In this document: one piece after another, positions 1 to 9,113 of the stretch
Numbering within the stretch: position 1 is the stretch's first letter
Layout: the number at the start of each line of letters is the position of its first letter
Origin: Pseudomonas multiresinivorans
GTDB lineage: Bacteria > Pseudomonadota > Gammaproteobacteria > Pseudomonadales > Pseudomonadaceae
NCBI RefSeq assembly: GCF_012971725.1
Contig: NZ_CP048833.1
Coordinates: 2,852,001 to 2,916,000, forward strand
Direction of reading: 5' to 3'
DNA: 64,000 nucleotides
Program-made: the position numbers and the translations under genes
Notes under the pieces: generated by a model
What the model was told of the DNA's origin: nothing
Database searches by the model: none
What the model saw: the letters and a program-made list of their open reading frames with translations, nothing else

Positions 1-2094
1 CTGCTGGTCGTACTGCACGCCCAGGCACGGGGCGAAGCGATTGGCCCGGCGCTGCTGCTCCAGACGCTGCAGCACTGCTTCGCCGACGGCCTGGGCGTGC
101 ACCTGACTCCCCGAGTAGTGCAACGCCAGCACCTTCAGGCGCAGGGCGCTGGTGGCGAGCATCTCGCCGTGGCCGTCGCTCAGCCGGTCGAAATGCAGGC
201 TCTGCTCGGCCGCCTGCTGATACTGGCCGGCCCACAGGAGCACTGCCAGGCCACCGGACAGAGCCGTCAGTTCGCCGTTGCGGTCGCCGATCTGGCGGGC
301 GAGGAAGCGTGCGTTCTGGAAGGCTTCGTTCGCCTGGCTGTCGCGCACGTCGTGGTAGGTCGTATTGCCCAGCGCCAGTTCCAGGCGCATGGCCAGTTGC
401 AGCGACGAAGTGGATTCGGCGCTGAGCAGGCCGAGCGCGGCGCTCACGTAGGGGCCGTATTCGTGTAGCAGCGACAGCTCCTGCCAGAGCGGCGACGAGC
501 TGGCGGCGAGATGGATCGCCAGGCTGTGCCGGACTTCAACGTGGAGGCCCCAGTCGAGGGCGGCGCGGACATCCGCGAGCCACGGTGAATGCTGTTTCAG
601 CCAGCCCTGGGAGGCCGACCTTTCCCATTCGTTCTGCGCGGCCTGCATCGCACGCTGGCAGAGCTCCAGATGGCGCTCGCGGGCCTCGTGCAGTTCACCG
701 GCGCACTGGAGTTTCTCCAGTGCGTAGAGACGGGTCGGTTCGAGCAGCCGGTAGGTGACTTCGTCGCTGCGAATCTCGGTGGTCAGCAGCGACTTGGCGG
801 TCAGGTGGTTCACCAGCAGGAAGGCCGCGCCGAGGTCCGTCGGCTGGCCGAGGACGGCGGCGATGGAGTCCAGCGTGAAGCTGCCGCGAAAGACGCTGAG
901 GCGGCGCAGGCAGGACTGCTCTGCCGGGCCCAGCAGCGCGTAGCTCCAGTCGAGCATCGCGCGCAGGTGTTCGTGGCGGCTGGGGGATTCATCGGACTGC
1001 AGCGGAAGGTCCAGGTAGCCACCCTGCAGCAGCGCATCGATGCTGCCATCGGCCTGGCCCAGGTGGCCGGCTGCCAGTTCCAGGGCCAGCGGAATGCCCT
1101 CCAAGCGCCGGCAGATTTCGCCAACCCGGGGCAGGTCTTCGGCGCGGAATTCGAAGTCCTCGTGGGTCTCGCGGGTACGCTCGATGAGCAGCGCTACGGC
1201 GGGGTAGGCGAGGGCGTCTTCGACGCTGCCGACCTGCGCAGGCGGGCAACTGAGTGGCCGCAGCGGCAGGATGTGCTCGCCGGTGGCGCGCAGGCTTTCG
1301 CGGCTGGTGACGAGGATGTGGATCTGCGGCGCGTGGCGCAGCAGGCATTCCACCAGATGCGCGGCGGCCTCGACCAGGTGCTCGCAATTGTCGATGAGCA
1401 GCAGCATCTGGCGGTCAGCGACCTGGGCGCAGATATGCTCCAGCGATTCGCCCGCCAGCCCCGGAATGCCCAGCGCGCAGGCGAGGGTGCTGTTCAGCGG
1501 CCGGGCGTCCTGCAACGGGGTGAGGTCGAGCATGCGAATGCCATGGGGATACCGGCCGATGAAGCGCTCGGCGGCCTGCAGGGCGAGGCTGGTCTTGCCG
1601 ATGCCGCCGCTGCCTACCAGGCTGATGCAGCGGCGTCGCGGCAACTCGGCGACCAGGCGCTCCAACTCCGCCTCGCGGCCCAGTAGGCGATTGCGCCGGG
1701 GCGGCAGGTTGTGGTCCGCCGACTGCACGTCGCCCGGGGCGGGCGTTGACTGCGCTGAGATGGTCAGCGGCTCGACGAAGCTGTAGCCGCGCAGCGCCAC
1801 CGTGACGATGAAGCGCCGGCCGTTCTGGCCGTCGCCCAGCGCTTTGCGCAGGGCGGTCATGTGCACCCGCAGGTTGCCTTCGTCGATGTCCTGGCCGGGC
1901 CAGGCGCGAGCCAGCAGTTCGCCCTTGCTCACCACCTGGCCGGCGCGCTCCAGCAGCGCCAAAAGGATGTCCAGTGCACGCTGGCCCAGGCGCAGCGGGC
2001 GGCCGGCCTCGAGGATCATGCGTGAGGTGGGAAATATCTGGTAGGGGCCGAAATGAAGCACGGTTTCGACCGTCGCCACGGGCTCGGGAGTCAT
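1..2094 (-). CDS. Winged-helix regulator with NB-ARC/AAA-type ATPase domain (partial, 3' end outside window)
   Basis: The reading frame runs from an ATG at 2094 without a stop to the left edge, about 698 codons, so the C-terminus is missing. Residues roughly 12-95 read as an OmpR-type winged helix (GQRALDILLALLERAG, then NLRVHMTALRKALGD). A P-loop GSGGIGKT follows at 161-168 and a Walker-B-like LLLIDNCEH around 231-239. The rest is helical and may be TPR-like. This is the layout of large one-component regulators with a DNA-binding head, an STAND/NB-ARC ATPase and a sensor tail. The ligand is unknown. No strong ribosome binding site precedes the ATG, so the exact start is tentative. The gene is divergent from the AraC-type gene at 2559. 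Confidence 0.8.
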   Translation of the reverse strand, partial: MTPEPVATVETVLHFGPYQIFPTSRMILEAGRPLRLGQRALDILLALLERAGQVVSKGELLARAWPGQDIDEGNLRVHMTALRKALGDGQNGRRFIVTVALRGYSFVEPLTISAQSTPAPGDVQSADHNLPPRRNRLLGREAELERLVAELPRRRCISLVGSGGIGKTSLALQAAERFIGRYPHGIRMLDLTPLQDARPLNSTLACALGIPGLAGESLEHICAQVADRQMLLLIDNCEHLVEAAAHLVECLLRHAPQIHILVTSRESLRATGEHILPLRPLSCPPAQVGSVEDALAYPAVALLIERTRETHEDFEFRAEDLPRVGEICRRLEGIPLALELAAGHLGQADGSIDALLQGGYLDLPLQSDESPSRHEHLRAMLDWSYALLGPAEQSCLRRLSVFRGSFTLDSIAAVLGQPTDLGAAFLLVNHLTAKSLLTTEIRSDEVTYRLLEPTRLYALEKLQCAGELHEARERHLELCQRAMQAAQNEWERSASQGWLKQHSPWLADVRAALDWGLHVEVRHSLAIHLAASSSPLWQELSLLHEYGPYVSAALGLLSAESTSSLQLAMRLELALGNTTYHDVRDSQANEAFQNARFLARQIGDRNGELTALSGGLAVLLWAGQYQQAAEQSLHFDRLSDGHGEMLATSALRLKVLALHYSGSQVHAQAVGEAVLQRLEQQRRANRFAPCLGVQYDQQ

Positions 2095-2558
2095 CGTCTG
2101 GTCGTCGCTTTCGCACGCTGGGGCAGGTTCCGCGCCGGCCCAGGTGCTGGACCTGGTGGCACATGTCCATCGACTCTGCGGTCGATTGGCCATTCTTTTC
2201 GTGAATGACATGCAGGGTAAACGACGGTTTGCCGTTGGACCATCCTGCGCCAGGCAGCCTGCTTCGGGCAGTTTGCTTAATAACGATTAACGCCGCGTTC
2301 GCCCCGGCATCGCCTTTCGGGGGTACGGCGTTGCGTGCTGCCTTGCCTCGCAAACCACGCCGGACAAGGCTTGGCGAGCGTCAGTCGGGAGCTTCCGCGC
2401 TGATCGCGAGCGACTACGCGGGCGATGGAAAATCCGCATCCCGGCCTTCGATCCGCCGCTTTTTCGCTCCCACGGGTTAATGCCGTTTAACCAGCTTTAA
2501 CTCGCCGCCGCCCCTGCGCCCACAAAAAATGGCCACCAGACCGCAGGGGAGGGACAGC
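2095..2558. other. Intergenic region between divergent regulators
   Basis: About 460 bases between two divergently transcribed regulator genes. Short AT-richer stretches near 2275-2295 (TTAATAACGATTAACG) and 2476-2500 (TTAATGCCGTTTAACC) could hold promoters. I see no terminator, repeat or convincing small gene. A 91-codon frame at 2205-2480 has no ribosome binding site and no recognisable protein character. Confidence 0.4.
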
Positions 2559-2969
2559 ATGCTTCAGAGACTGATCGGCCAGATGCCAGTGGACGCGCCA
2601 AAGCGTGATCTTGCGCCCTGGCAGCGCGAGCGTGCTCAGGCCTTGCTGCTCAAGCATCTGGACAGCGGCATCGCGGTGAGCGACCTGGCCGCCGCCTGCG
2701 CCCTATCGCGCAGCGATTTCACCCGCAAGTTCAAGGTCGCCACCGGCCACTCGCCCCAGGCATGGATGCGCATGCTGCGTGTGGAGAAGGCCAAGCAACT
2801 GATGCGCGAATCAGCCTTCCCGCTGGCGGAGATCGGCCTGCAATGCGGCTTCTGCGACCAGGCGCATTTCTGCCGGATCTTCTACCGCATCGAAGGCGTC
2901 ACGCCCTTGAGCTGGCAACGCCAGTTCTTCCATGAGGAACACCATTCGACCTGGCGGCACGCGGGCTAG
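2559..2969 (+). CDS. Short AraC-family DNA-binding protein
   Basis: This 136-residue protein consists almost entirely of the two helix-turn-helix units of an AraC/XylS C-terminal domain (IAVSDLAAACALSRSDFTRKFK and FPLAEIGLQCGFCDQAHFCRIFYR). It lacks the usual N-terminal sensor domain. A frame upstream to 2529 is open, but the ATG at 2559 is preferred because GGGAGG lies seven bases before it and nothing similar precedes the earlier ATG. Stand-alone AraC domains of this kind are common in Pseudomonas and may respond to a partner or act constitutively. It lies just upstream of ycaC in the same direction, so ycaC control is possible but unproven. Confidence 0.8.
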   Translation: MLQRLIGQMPVDAPKRDLAPWQRERAQALLLKHLDSGIAVSDLAAACALSRSDFTRKFKVATGHSPQAWMRMLRVEKAKQLMRESAFPLAEIGLQCGFCDQAHFCRIFYRIEGVTPLSWQRQFFHEEHHSTWRHAG

Positions 2970-3148
2970 CCCGAATCCCCAGCGGCGCTCCATGTGTTTA
3001 TCGTTCTGTAAATGGAACGCTAGAGGCGATTTTTGCCGTCTGGTGGAGCAATGGTGTCGAAATTAATCTCTCTTCCCATGCAGTGACGCACTGCAAGACC
3101 ACTTCCCGGCAACGCCGGTCCCACTGAAAGCAAATCGAGGATTTCACC

Positions 3149-3778
3149 ATGACCAACGCCACCTACAACCGCCTGGACAAAGACAATGCCGCCGTACTGC
3201 TGGTCGATCACCAGGCCGGTCTGCTCTCACTGGTCCGCGACATCGATCCGGACAAGTTCAAGAACAACGTCCTCGCCCTGGGTGACCTGGCCAAGTTCTT
3301 CAACCTGCCGACCATCCTCACCACCAGCTTCGAAACCGGCCCCAACGGCCCGCTGGTTCCCGAGCTGAAAGCGCAGTTCCCGGACGCGCCCTATATTGCC
3401 CGCCCCGGCCAGATCAACGCCTGGGACAACGAGGACTTCGTGAAAGCGGTGAAGGCCACCGGCAAGAAGCAGCTGATCATCGCCGGCGTGGTGACCGAGG
3501 TCTGTGTGGCGTTCCCGGCGCTGTCGGCCCTGGCGGAAGGTTTCGATGTGTTCGTGGTGGCGGATGCGTCCGGCACCTTCAACGAGATGACCCGCGATGC
3601 GGCCTGGCGCCGGATGGAAGCGGCTGGCGCGCAGCTGATGACCTGGTTCGGCGTGGCCTGTGAGCTGCACCGCGACTGGCGCAACGACATCGAAGGGCTG
3701 GCGGCGCTGTGCTCGAATCACATTCCGGATTATCGGAATCTGATGACCAGCTACAGCGCGCTGACTGCCGGCAAGTAA
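3149..3778 (+). CDS. ycaC: YcaC-type isochorismatase-family cysteine hydrolase
   Basis: The 209-residue product matches E. coli YcaC as I know it nearly residue for residue, including DHQAGLLSLVRDI, ETGPNGPLVPELKAQFPD, GVVTEVCVAFPALSA and the C-terminal HIPDYRNLMTSY. In this cysteine-hydrolase superfamily the catalytic Asp and Cys correspond to D20 and C119. The physiological substrate of YcaC is not established. GAGG lies eight bases before the ATG. It appears monocistronic, with a terminator hairpin immediately after the stop. Length equals the family norm. Confidence 0.95.
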   Translation: MTNATYNRLDKDNAAVLLVDHQAGLLSLVRDIDPDKFKNNVLALGDLAKFFNLPTILTTSFETGPNGPLVPELKAQFPDAPYIARPGQINAWDNEDFVKAVKATGKKQLIIAGVVTEVCVAFPALSALAEGFDVFVVADASGTFNEMTRDAAWRRMEAAGAQLMTWFGVACELHRDWRNDIEGLAALCSNHIPDYRNLMTSYSALTAGK

Positions 3779-3794
3779 TTCTCCCGGCACAACG

Positions 3795-3830
3795 AAAAGC
3801 GGAGCCTCGCATGGGGCTCCGCTTTTTCTT
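3795..3830 (+). terminator. Rho-independent terminator after ycaC
   Basis: The arms AAAAGCGGAGCC (3795-3806) and GGCTCCGCTTTT (3815-3826) form a 12-bp stem with an eight-base loop. The downstream arm runs into a T-rich tail, 17 bases after the ycaC stop. Confidence 0.9.
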
Positions 3831-3832
3831 TT

Positions 3833-3892
3833 GTAGGAGCGAGCTTGCTGCGGCACGGTGCCTGTTCGTAGGAGCGGACTTTGTCCGCGATG
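3833..3892. repeat. Two REP-like palindromic units
   Basis: Two direct copies of the Pseudomonas-type unit: GTAGGAGCGAGCTTGCTGCGG at 3833 and GTAGGAGCGGACTTTGTCC from 3868. The core forms a small hairpin (GAGC..GCTC or GGAC..GTCC). Members of this family also occur at 4239, 4291, 4330, 36054, 49801, 49844, 54037 and 54104. Confidence 0.85.
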
Positions 3893-3959
3893 AGTCTGCC
3901 TCGCGCCTTGGTTTCCCGCGTCGCTTCGGCGTGCGCGCAAACTTCCTGTTTCGCCCCCT

Positions 3960-4152
3960 CGGGCGACCTCCTTTGGCAAACGCCCCAAAGGAGGCAAAGG
4001 TCTTGCCCCGGACATCCGGTTTTTCGCTTGGGGCGAAAAATTCCCTCGTTGAAGCGGAGTTTCAGGGGCACGCGCTGACGGGCCATCCCTGGCCCGACAT
4101 CGCTCTCGCGACATCCATGTCGCTCAACCCCTGAAACTCCGCTTCAACGAGG
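3960..4152. repeat. Highly structured intergenic element with a perfect 25-bp inverted repeat
   Basis: The 25-base sequence at 4044-4068 (starting CCTCGTTGAAGCGG) is the exact reverse complement of 4128-4152. The 59-base spacer contains further hairpins: GGGCC..GGCCC near 4081-4095 and CGACAT..ATGTCG near 4095-4122. Just upstream, CTCCTTTGG..CCAAAGGAG (about 3968-3996) is another hairpin. The base composition and structure look like a mobile intergenic element rather than a gene. Open frames across it have no ribosome binding sites. Confidence 0.75.
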
Positions 4153-4238
4153 CCTCCTGAACGGGGCGTTCGGAGCGTGCGGATGTTTTTCTGGAAGACT
4201 TCTCAAGCCAGAGCCAGAGCGCGGGGTATGGAGTTCCT

Positions 4239-4353
4239 GTAGGAGCGAGCTTGCTCGCGAACCTTTGAACCGGGGGCGCTGGCTGGCCAATTGCGGACGG
4301 GGTCCGCTCCTACAAAAACATCAGGCTAGGTAGGAGCGGACTCCGTCCGCGAT
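4239..4353. repeat. Cluster of three REP-like palindromic units
   Basis: Units at 4239-4262 (GTAGGAGCGAGCTTGCTCGC, forward), 4291-4313 (inverted, ending TCCGCTCCTAC) and 4330-4353 (forward, GGAC..GTCC version) lie between ycaC and the convergent yghU gene. Alternating orientation is typical of REP/REPIN arrays. Confidence 0.85.
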
Positions 4354-4373
4354 CCGCAGGAGGGGGCGGCCCA

Positions 4374-5210
4374 TTACCGCTTGAAGTCCTCCGCACTGTG
4401 CCGCTCCGGCAACGCATCATCGCCCCAGGTGCGGTTCACCCGCCGTCCGCGCTGTACTGCCGGGCGCGCGGCGATTTCGTCGGTCCAGCGGCGCACGTGG
4501 GTGTAGCTTTCCACGTCGAGGAACTCGGCGGCTTCGTATACCTGGTTGTTCAGCAGCGCGCCGTACCAGGGCCAGATCGCCATGTCGGCGATGCTGTATT
4601 CGTCGCCGGCGATGTAGCGGTTTTCGGCCAGCTGGCGGTCGAGCACGTCGAGCTGGCGCTTGACCTCCATGGCGTAGCGGTTGATCGGGTATTCGTACTT
4701 CTCCGGCGCGTAGGCGTAGAAGTGGCCGAAGCCGCCGCCGAGGAAGGGCGCGCTGCCCATCTGCCAGAACAGCCAGTTCAGCGTCTCGGTGCGCTTGGCC
4801 AGGTCTTTGGGCAGGAAATGCCCGAACTTTTCCGCCAGATAGACCAGGATCGAGCCGGATTCGAAGATGCGCAATTCCGGCTCGACGCTGGTGTCCAGCA
4901 GGGCCGGGATCTTCGAGTTCGGGTTGATCTCGACGAAGCCGCTGCCGAACTGGTCGCCGTCGCCGATCCTGATCGGCCAGGCGTCGTACTCGGCTTCGGT
5001 CACGCCCAGCTCCAGCAGTTCCTCGAGCAGGATGGTGACCTTCACGCCGTTGGGCGTGGCCAGCGAATACAGCTGCAGCGGGTGCTTGCCGCGTGGCAGT
5101 TCCTTCTCGTGGGTCGGGCCGGCGATGGGCCGGTTGATGCTGGCGAAGGCGCCGCCGTTGCTCTTGTCCCAGGTCCAGACACGGGGGGGAGTGTAGGTAT
5201 CGTTCGCCAT
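4374..5210 (-). CDS. yghU: YghU-type glutathione-dependent disulfide-bond oxidoreductase
   Basis: This 278-residue glutathione S-transferase-family protein has the long N-terminal extension typical of YghU (YTPPRVWTWDKSNGGAFASINRPIAGPTHEKELPRG is characteristic). It then has a thioredoxin-like half (TPNGVKVTILLEELLE, NSKIPAL with the cis-proline, FESGSILVYLAEKFG for glutathione gamma-glutamyl contact) and the helical C-terminal half. YghU enzymes act as glutathione-dependent disulfide reductases in the cytoplasm. Length agrees with the family (about 280-290). The gene is monocistronic and divergent from the ABC operon that starts at 5465. Confidence 0.93.
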   Translation of the reverse strand: MANDTYTPPRVWTWDKSNGGAFASINRPIAGPTHEKELPRGKHPLQLYSLATPNGVKVTILLEELLELGVTEAEYDAWPIRIGDGDQFGSGFVEINPNSKIPALLDTSVEPELRIFESGSILVYLAEKFGHFLPKDLAKRTETLNWLFWQMGSAPFLGGGFGHFYAYAPEKYEYPINRYAMEVKRQLDVLDRQLAENRYIAGDEYSIADMAIWPWYGALLNNQVYEAAEFLDVESYTHVRRWTDEIAARPAVQRGRRVNRTWGDDALPERHSAEDFKR

Positions 5211-5464
5211 CTCGAGTGCTCACCTTGTGGGTTGAATGCGTGGATGCTACCCGCCCGATCTGCGTCGCGTCAGCCGTTTTTCTCGGGCTGCTGTTGCTGG
5301 GCGAACAGTGCGCGGCGCCTCGCTCGGGCAGTTGTTAGCATATGCATAAACGATATTAAAAATAAGTTGATGCATAGTTTGAGATTATAAAAGAATCGCC
5401 GCTCAGTCCAACGGCGAAGCTCTGAAATGACGCTCTCGCTCTTTCGCGTCCTATCGAGAGTCCC

Positions 5465-7003
5465 ATGTCTGCCCAGCCCGCATGCGCTGCATTCTTCCGC
5501 CTCGAAGGCGTCGGCAAGTCCTTTGGCGAGAACCGCGTGCTGGTCGACCTGGACCTGGAAATCCGCCCCGGCGAGGTGCTTGCCCTGCTCGGTGCCAACG
5601 GCGCGGGCAAGTCGACGCTGGTGAAGATTCTTGCCGGTTCTCACAGCCACGATGCCGGACACTTGCTGATCGATGGCGAGCCGGTTCGTTTCGCTTCGCC
5701 CCAGGACGCCCGCCGCCACGGCATAGTCGCGGTGCACCAGCAGGTGGAGCAGGGCGTGGTGCCTGGCCTGAGCGTCGCGGAGAATCTGCTGCTGGACGAA
5801 CTCTGCGGCGCCACCGGTTCGTTCCTTTTCCGCCCGGAAGAAGCGTTGAAGCGCGCCGCTGAAATTGCTGCCGCGCTGGAACTGCGCCTGCCGCTGCAGG
5901 CGCCCATCGAAACCCTGGGTACTGCCGAACGGCAACTGGTGATCTTGTCCCGTGCGCTGGCGCTAAAGCCACGCCTGCTGATCCTCGACGAGCCCACGGC
6001 ATCTCTGTCGACCCTCGAGGTCGAGCGCCTGTTCCATCTCATCGACCACCTGCGCGAGCGCGGCGTGGCGATCCTCTACATCTCCCATCGGCTAACGGAC
6101 TTGCAACGCGTGGCGGACCGCGCGCTGGTGCTGCGTGATGGGCGCCTGGTAGGCGAATTCGAGTCGCCGCTGGACCTCGCCGCGGCGGTCGAATCCATGC
6201 TCGGCGCCGCGTTGGGAGAGGTCCAATTGCAGCCTTTGCAGCGCGGCGCGACGGTGTTGTCCCTGCACAAGTGGCAGCTTGACGAAGGCAGTACCGCCTT
6301 CGACCTCGACCTGCATGAAGGCGAAGTGGTCGCCCTGACCGGCCTGCTCGGCGCGGGCAAGAGTGAGATCGCCGAAGTACTGTTCGGCTTGCGCCGGCAG
6401 CACGCTGGATCGATCCGCCTCGATGGCCGTGACTGGCAGCCGCGCTCGCCGCGCGAGGCCATCGCCGCCGGCGTGTTCTTCGCCGCCGAGGACCGCGCGC
6501 GCAACTCGCGGGTACCGGGCTTTTCGGTGCGCGCCAGCATGACCTTGCCATTTCTGCGCAGCTTTACGCGCCTGGGTTTCATCGACAGCAACGCCGAGCG
6601 CACCAAGGTGGCCGAGCAGATCGAAGCGCTCGGCATCAAGGGCCCCGGCCCTGAACATCCCCTGGAGCTGCTCTCCGGCGGCAACCAGCAGAAGGTTATT
6701 CTTGCCCGTTGGCTGCTGGGGCAGGGCCGGGTGCTGATCCTCGACGAACCCTTCCAGGGCGTCGACGTGCGCGCCCGCCGTGACATTGGCCAACGTATCC
6801 GCGCCAGTGCCGCCGGCCGCGCGACCCTGGTGATCTGCAGCGACCCGGACGAAGCCCTGGAAATCGCCGACCGTATCCTTGTCGTGCGCGACGGCGCGGT
6901 GGTCGCCGAGCTACCCCGGCAGGATCTGCAACGCAGCGAGATCGTCGCCCACCTGGCGCCAGCCCAATTCCACTCTTCACGCCAAGGAGCCGCGCGTGTC
7001 TAG
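5465..7003 (+). CDS. Sugar-type ABC importer, fused two-domain ATPase (RbsA/MglA-like)
   Basis: The 512-residue protein contains two ABC domains, as in RbsA/MglA/XylG. The first has Walker A GANGAGKST at 43-51 and LLILDEPTASLS. The second has a shortened P-loop (LLGAGKSE), the signature SGGNQQKV from 404, and LILDEPFQGVD. This form energises CUT2-type importers of pentoses, hexoses or autoinducer-2-like sugars. It is the first gene of an operon with the permease (8-base overlap), the binding protein at 8047 and a molybdoprotein at 9114. An AT-rich stretch at 5336-5393 is the likely promoter region. The substrate cannot be read from sequence. Confidence 0.92.
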   Translation: MSAQPACAAFFRLEGVGKSFGENRVLVDLDLEIRPGEVLALLGANGAGKSTLVKILAGSHSHDAGHLLIDGEPVRFASPQDARRHGIVAVHQQVEQGVVPGLSVAENLLLDELCGATGSFLFRPEEALKRAAEIAAALELRLPLQAPIETLGTAERQLVILSRALALKPRLLILDEPTASLSTLEVERLFHLIDHLRERGVAILYISHRLTDLQRVADRALVLRDGRLVGEFESPLDLAAAVESMLGAALGEVQLQPLQRGATVLSLHKWQLDEGSTAFDLDLHEGEVVALTGLLGAGKSEIAEVLFGLRRQHAGSIRLDGRDWQPRSPREAIAAGVFFAAEDRARNSRVPGFSVRASMTLPFLRSFTRLGFIDSNAERTKVAEQIEALGIKGPGPEHPLELLSGGNQQKVILARWLLGQGRVLILDEPFQGVDVRARRDIGQRIRASAAGRATLVICSDPDEALEIADRILVVRDGAVVAELPRQDLQRSEIVAHLAPAQFHSSRQGAARV

Positions 7004-8018
7004 AACTGCAGTGGGCAGCCCGGCGACGTCCTCCGTCGCACGCCTGCTCGACTTCCTCATCCACTACGCGCTGCTCCTGCTGCTGGCTGTGCTGGTGCTG
7101 GTATTCGCGCTGCTGGAGCCGGCTTTCCTGCGGGTCGGCAATCTGTTCCTGGTGTTGCAGTCGGTGTCCATTGTCGCGCTGCTCGCCCTGGGCGTGACCC
7201 TGAGCATGGCCGTGGGCGGGCTGGACCTGTCCATCGGTGCAGTCGCCGCGCTGAGCCTGATGACTGCCAGCTATGTGATGGTGGTGCTGGACTGGGGGCC
7301 GCTGGCGGCAATCCTCATCAGCCTCGGCCTCGGCACCCTGGTGGGGTTGCTCAACGGCTGGCTGATCGTGCGCATGCGCGTGCCGGACATCCTCGCCACC
7401 CTGGGCAGCATGTTCCTGGTGGTCGGTGTGCAACTGATCCCCACCGGCGGCCGCTCCATCGCCGTCGGCATGACCCTGCCCAACGGCGACGAAGCGCCCG
7501 GCGCCTTCTCCAGCTGGTTCCTCGCCCTTGGTCGCGCCCAGCTGTGGGACCGCGTGCCGGTACCCGTGGTGGTGATGCTCGGCTGCGCGCTGCTGGTCTG
7601 GCTGTTCCTCGAACGTACCCGGCCGGGCCGGCTGTTCTATGCCATCGGCGGCAACGAGCAGGCCGCGCGCCTCGCCGGTGCGCCGGTGGAGCGCTACAAG
7701 CTGCTCGCCTACGTGCTCTCGGCGCTGCTGGCCTCGCTGGGTGGATTGCTGCTGGCGGCGCGTCTCGGACGCGGCGATGTCAGCTCCGGCAACGGGCTGG
7801 TGCTCGATGCCTTGGGCGCCGCTTTGATCGGCTTTGCCGTGCTCGGCGCGCAGAAGCCCAATGCCTTCGGGACGCTGGTGGGCGCGGTGCTGGTCGCGAC
7901 CCTGCTCAACGGCCTGACCATGCTCAACGCGCCGTACTACGCCCAGGACTTCGTCAAGGGTGCGGTCCTCGTTTCGGCCTTGATGTTCACCTTCGGTCTG
8001 GCCCGGCGCGGGCGCTGA
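6996..8018 (+). CDS. Sugar-type ABC importer permease (RbsC-like)
   Basis: A BPD_transp_2-type inner-membrane permease of 340 residues with about nine hydrophobic segments. It carries the family signatures GVTLSMAVGGLDLSIGA near the N-terminus and GNEQAARLAGAPVERYK in the cytoplasmic loop. I place the start at the GTG at 6996, eight bases inside the preceding ATPase gene. AAGGAG (6984-6989) lies six bases before it, and the next open frame upstream is antisense-like and non-membranous. It should pair with the ATPase at 5465 and the binding protein at 8047. Confidence 0.9.
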   Translation: MSRTAVGSPATSSVARLLDFLIHYALLLLLAVLVLVFALLEPAFLRVGNLFLVLQSVSIVALLALGVTLSMAVGGLDLSIGAVAALSLMTASYVMVVLDWGPLAAILISLGLGTLVGLLNGWLIVRMRVPDILATLGSMFLVVGVQLIPTGGRSIAVGMTLPNGDEAPGAFSSWFLALGRAQLWDRVPVPVVVMLGCALLVWLFLERTRPGRLFYAIGGNEQAARLAGAPVERYKLLAYVLSALLASLGGLLLAARLGRGDVSSGNGLVLDALGAALIGFAVLGAQKPNAFGTLVGAVLVATLLNGLTMLNAPYYAQDFVKGAVLVSALMFTFGLARRGR

Positions 8019-8046
8019 TCACCTACCTTTTTCGGAGATTCAACGG

Positions 8047-9102
8047 ATGAAGTTCACCCCCGCCAAGTCCCTGCGCGCGCTGTTCGCCGCCGGGCTGTTA
8101 TTGTCCGGCGCAGCGACCGCCGAAGCGGCTGGTCTGCCCGGCGCGCCGGCACCTTTCGACAAGGGCGGTGTGCAGATCGCCCTGGTCGGCTACCTGTTCT
8201 CCGGCGACTTCCCCGAAGCCTACCTGCGCGGCGTGGAGAAGCAGGCCAACGCGCTGGACGTGAAGTTGCGCGTGTTCGATGCCCGCCAGCAGGCGGCCAC
8301 CCAGCGCGAGATGCTGGAGCAGGCCATCGACCTGGGCGTGGACGGCATCATCGTTCAGCTCGGCCTCGCCGAGACGCTCAAGGATTCCATCGACAAGGCG
8401 CTGGCCAAGGGCATCAAGGTGGTCACCTTCGACGTCGACGTGAACGATCCGCGCATCACCCGCGTCGAGCAGGATCACCGCGAGCTGGCGCGCCTGGCGC
8501 TCAAGCAGGTGCTGCAGGACAACGGCAAGGCCTTCGAGGCTGGCTACGTGTACATCGACGGCTTCACGCCCATGGAGCGCCGCGACGAAATCTGGCGCCA
8601 GGTGAAGGCCGAGAACCCCGGCATCGTCGAGAAGGCGCGCTTCGGCACGCTCAACGCGCCGATTGCCAACTCGGTGGCCGACCAGGCCAGTGCGGTGCTG
8701 CGCGCCAATCCTGGCATCAGCGTGTTCTTCGCGCCCTTCGACGAGTTCGCCAAGGGCGTGAAGATCGCCGTGGACGAAGCCGGCCTGGGCAAGCAGGTGA
8801 AGATCTACAGCGCCGACATTTCCACCGCCGACATCCAGATCATGAAGGAGGAGGGCAGCGCCTGGAGCGCCACCGCCGCGGTCAACCCGGAAGTGGCCGG
8901 GGCCATCAGCGTGCGCAGCCTGGCGCTGCGTATCGCCGGGGAGAATCCGGGCGAGCAGGTATTGGTGCCGCCGACCCTGATCACCCGCCAGCAATTGCTC
9001 GACCTGGACGTGAAGAACGTCCGCGACCTGGCACGCAAGGTGCCGGCCTTCGGCGAGGCGCAGAAGGTCGCGCAGGCGCCGTGGATTCCGTTGGCAAACT
9101 GA
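8047..9102 (+). CDS. Periplasmic sugar-type substrate-binding protein (Peripla_BP_4)
   Basis: A 351-residue protein with a clear Sec signal peptide (MKFTPAKSLRALFAAGLLLS..., cleavage near residue 26) followed by a type I periplasmic-binding fold of the RbsB class. Visible motifs are VDGIIVQLG, KGIKVVTFDVDVNDPRITRV and QASAVLRANPGISVFFAPFDEFAKGVK. It supplies ligand to the permease/ATPase pair encoded directly upstream, with a 28-base gap. Ligand identity is unknown. The neighbouring molybdoprotein and the generally sulfur-oriented island raise the untested idea of a sulfur-containing sugar or related small molecule. Confidence 0.9.
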   Translation: MKFTPAKSLRALFAAGLLLSGAATAEAAGLPGAPAPFDKGGVQIALVGYLFSGDFPEAYLRGVEKQANALDVKLRVFDARQQAATQREMLEQAIDLGVDGIIVQLGLAETLKDSIDKALAKGIKVVTFDVDVNDPRITRVEQDHRELARLALKQVLQDNGKAFEAGYVYIDGFTPMERRDEIWRQVKAENPGIVEKARFGTLNAPIANSVADQASAVLRANPGISVFFAPFDEFAKGVKIAVDEAGLGKQVKIYSADISTADIQIMKEEGSAWSATAAVNPEVAGAISVRSLALRIAGENPGEQVLVPPTLITRQQLLDLDVKNVRDLARKVPAFGEAQKVAQAPWIPLAN

Positions 9103-9113
9103 GGGCATCGGGG

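Noticed and set aside
2205..2480. 91-codon frame in the gap between the two regulators
   Set aside because: No ribosome binding site, no conserved character, and overlaps the likely promoter region.
3709..4134. Several overlapping frames of 65-141 codons in the ycaC-yghU gap
   Set aside because: They run through the terminator, REP units and the inverted-repeat element. No ribosome binding sites and no protein-like composition.
3833..4353. Possible CRISPR array
   Set aside because: Repeat units alternate in orientation, vary in sequence and have irregular spacing. They match REP-type palindromes, and no cas genes are present.
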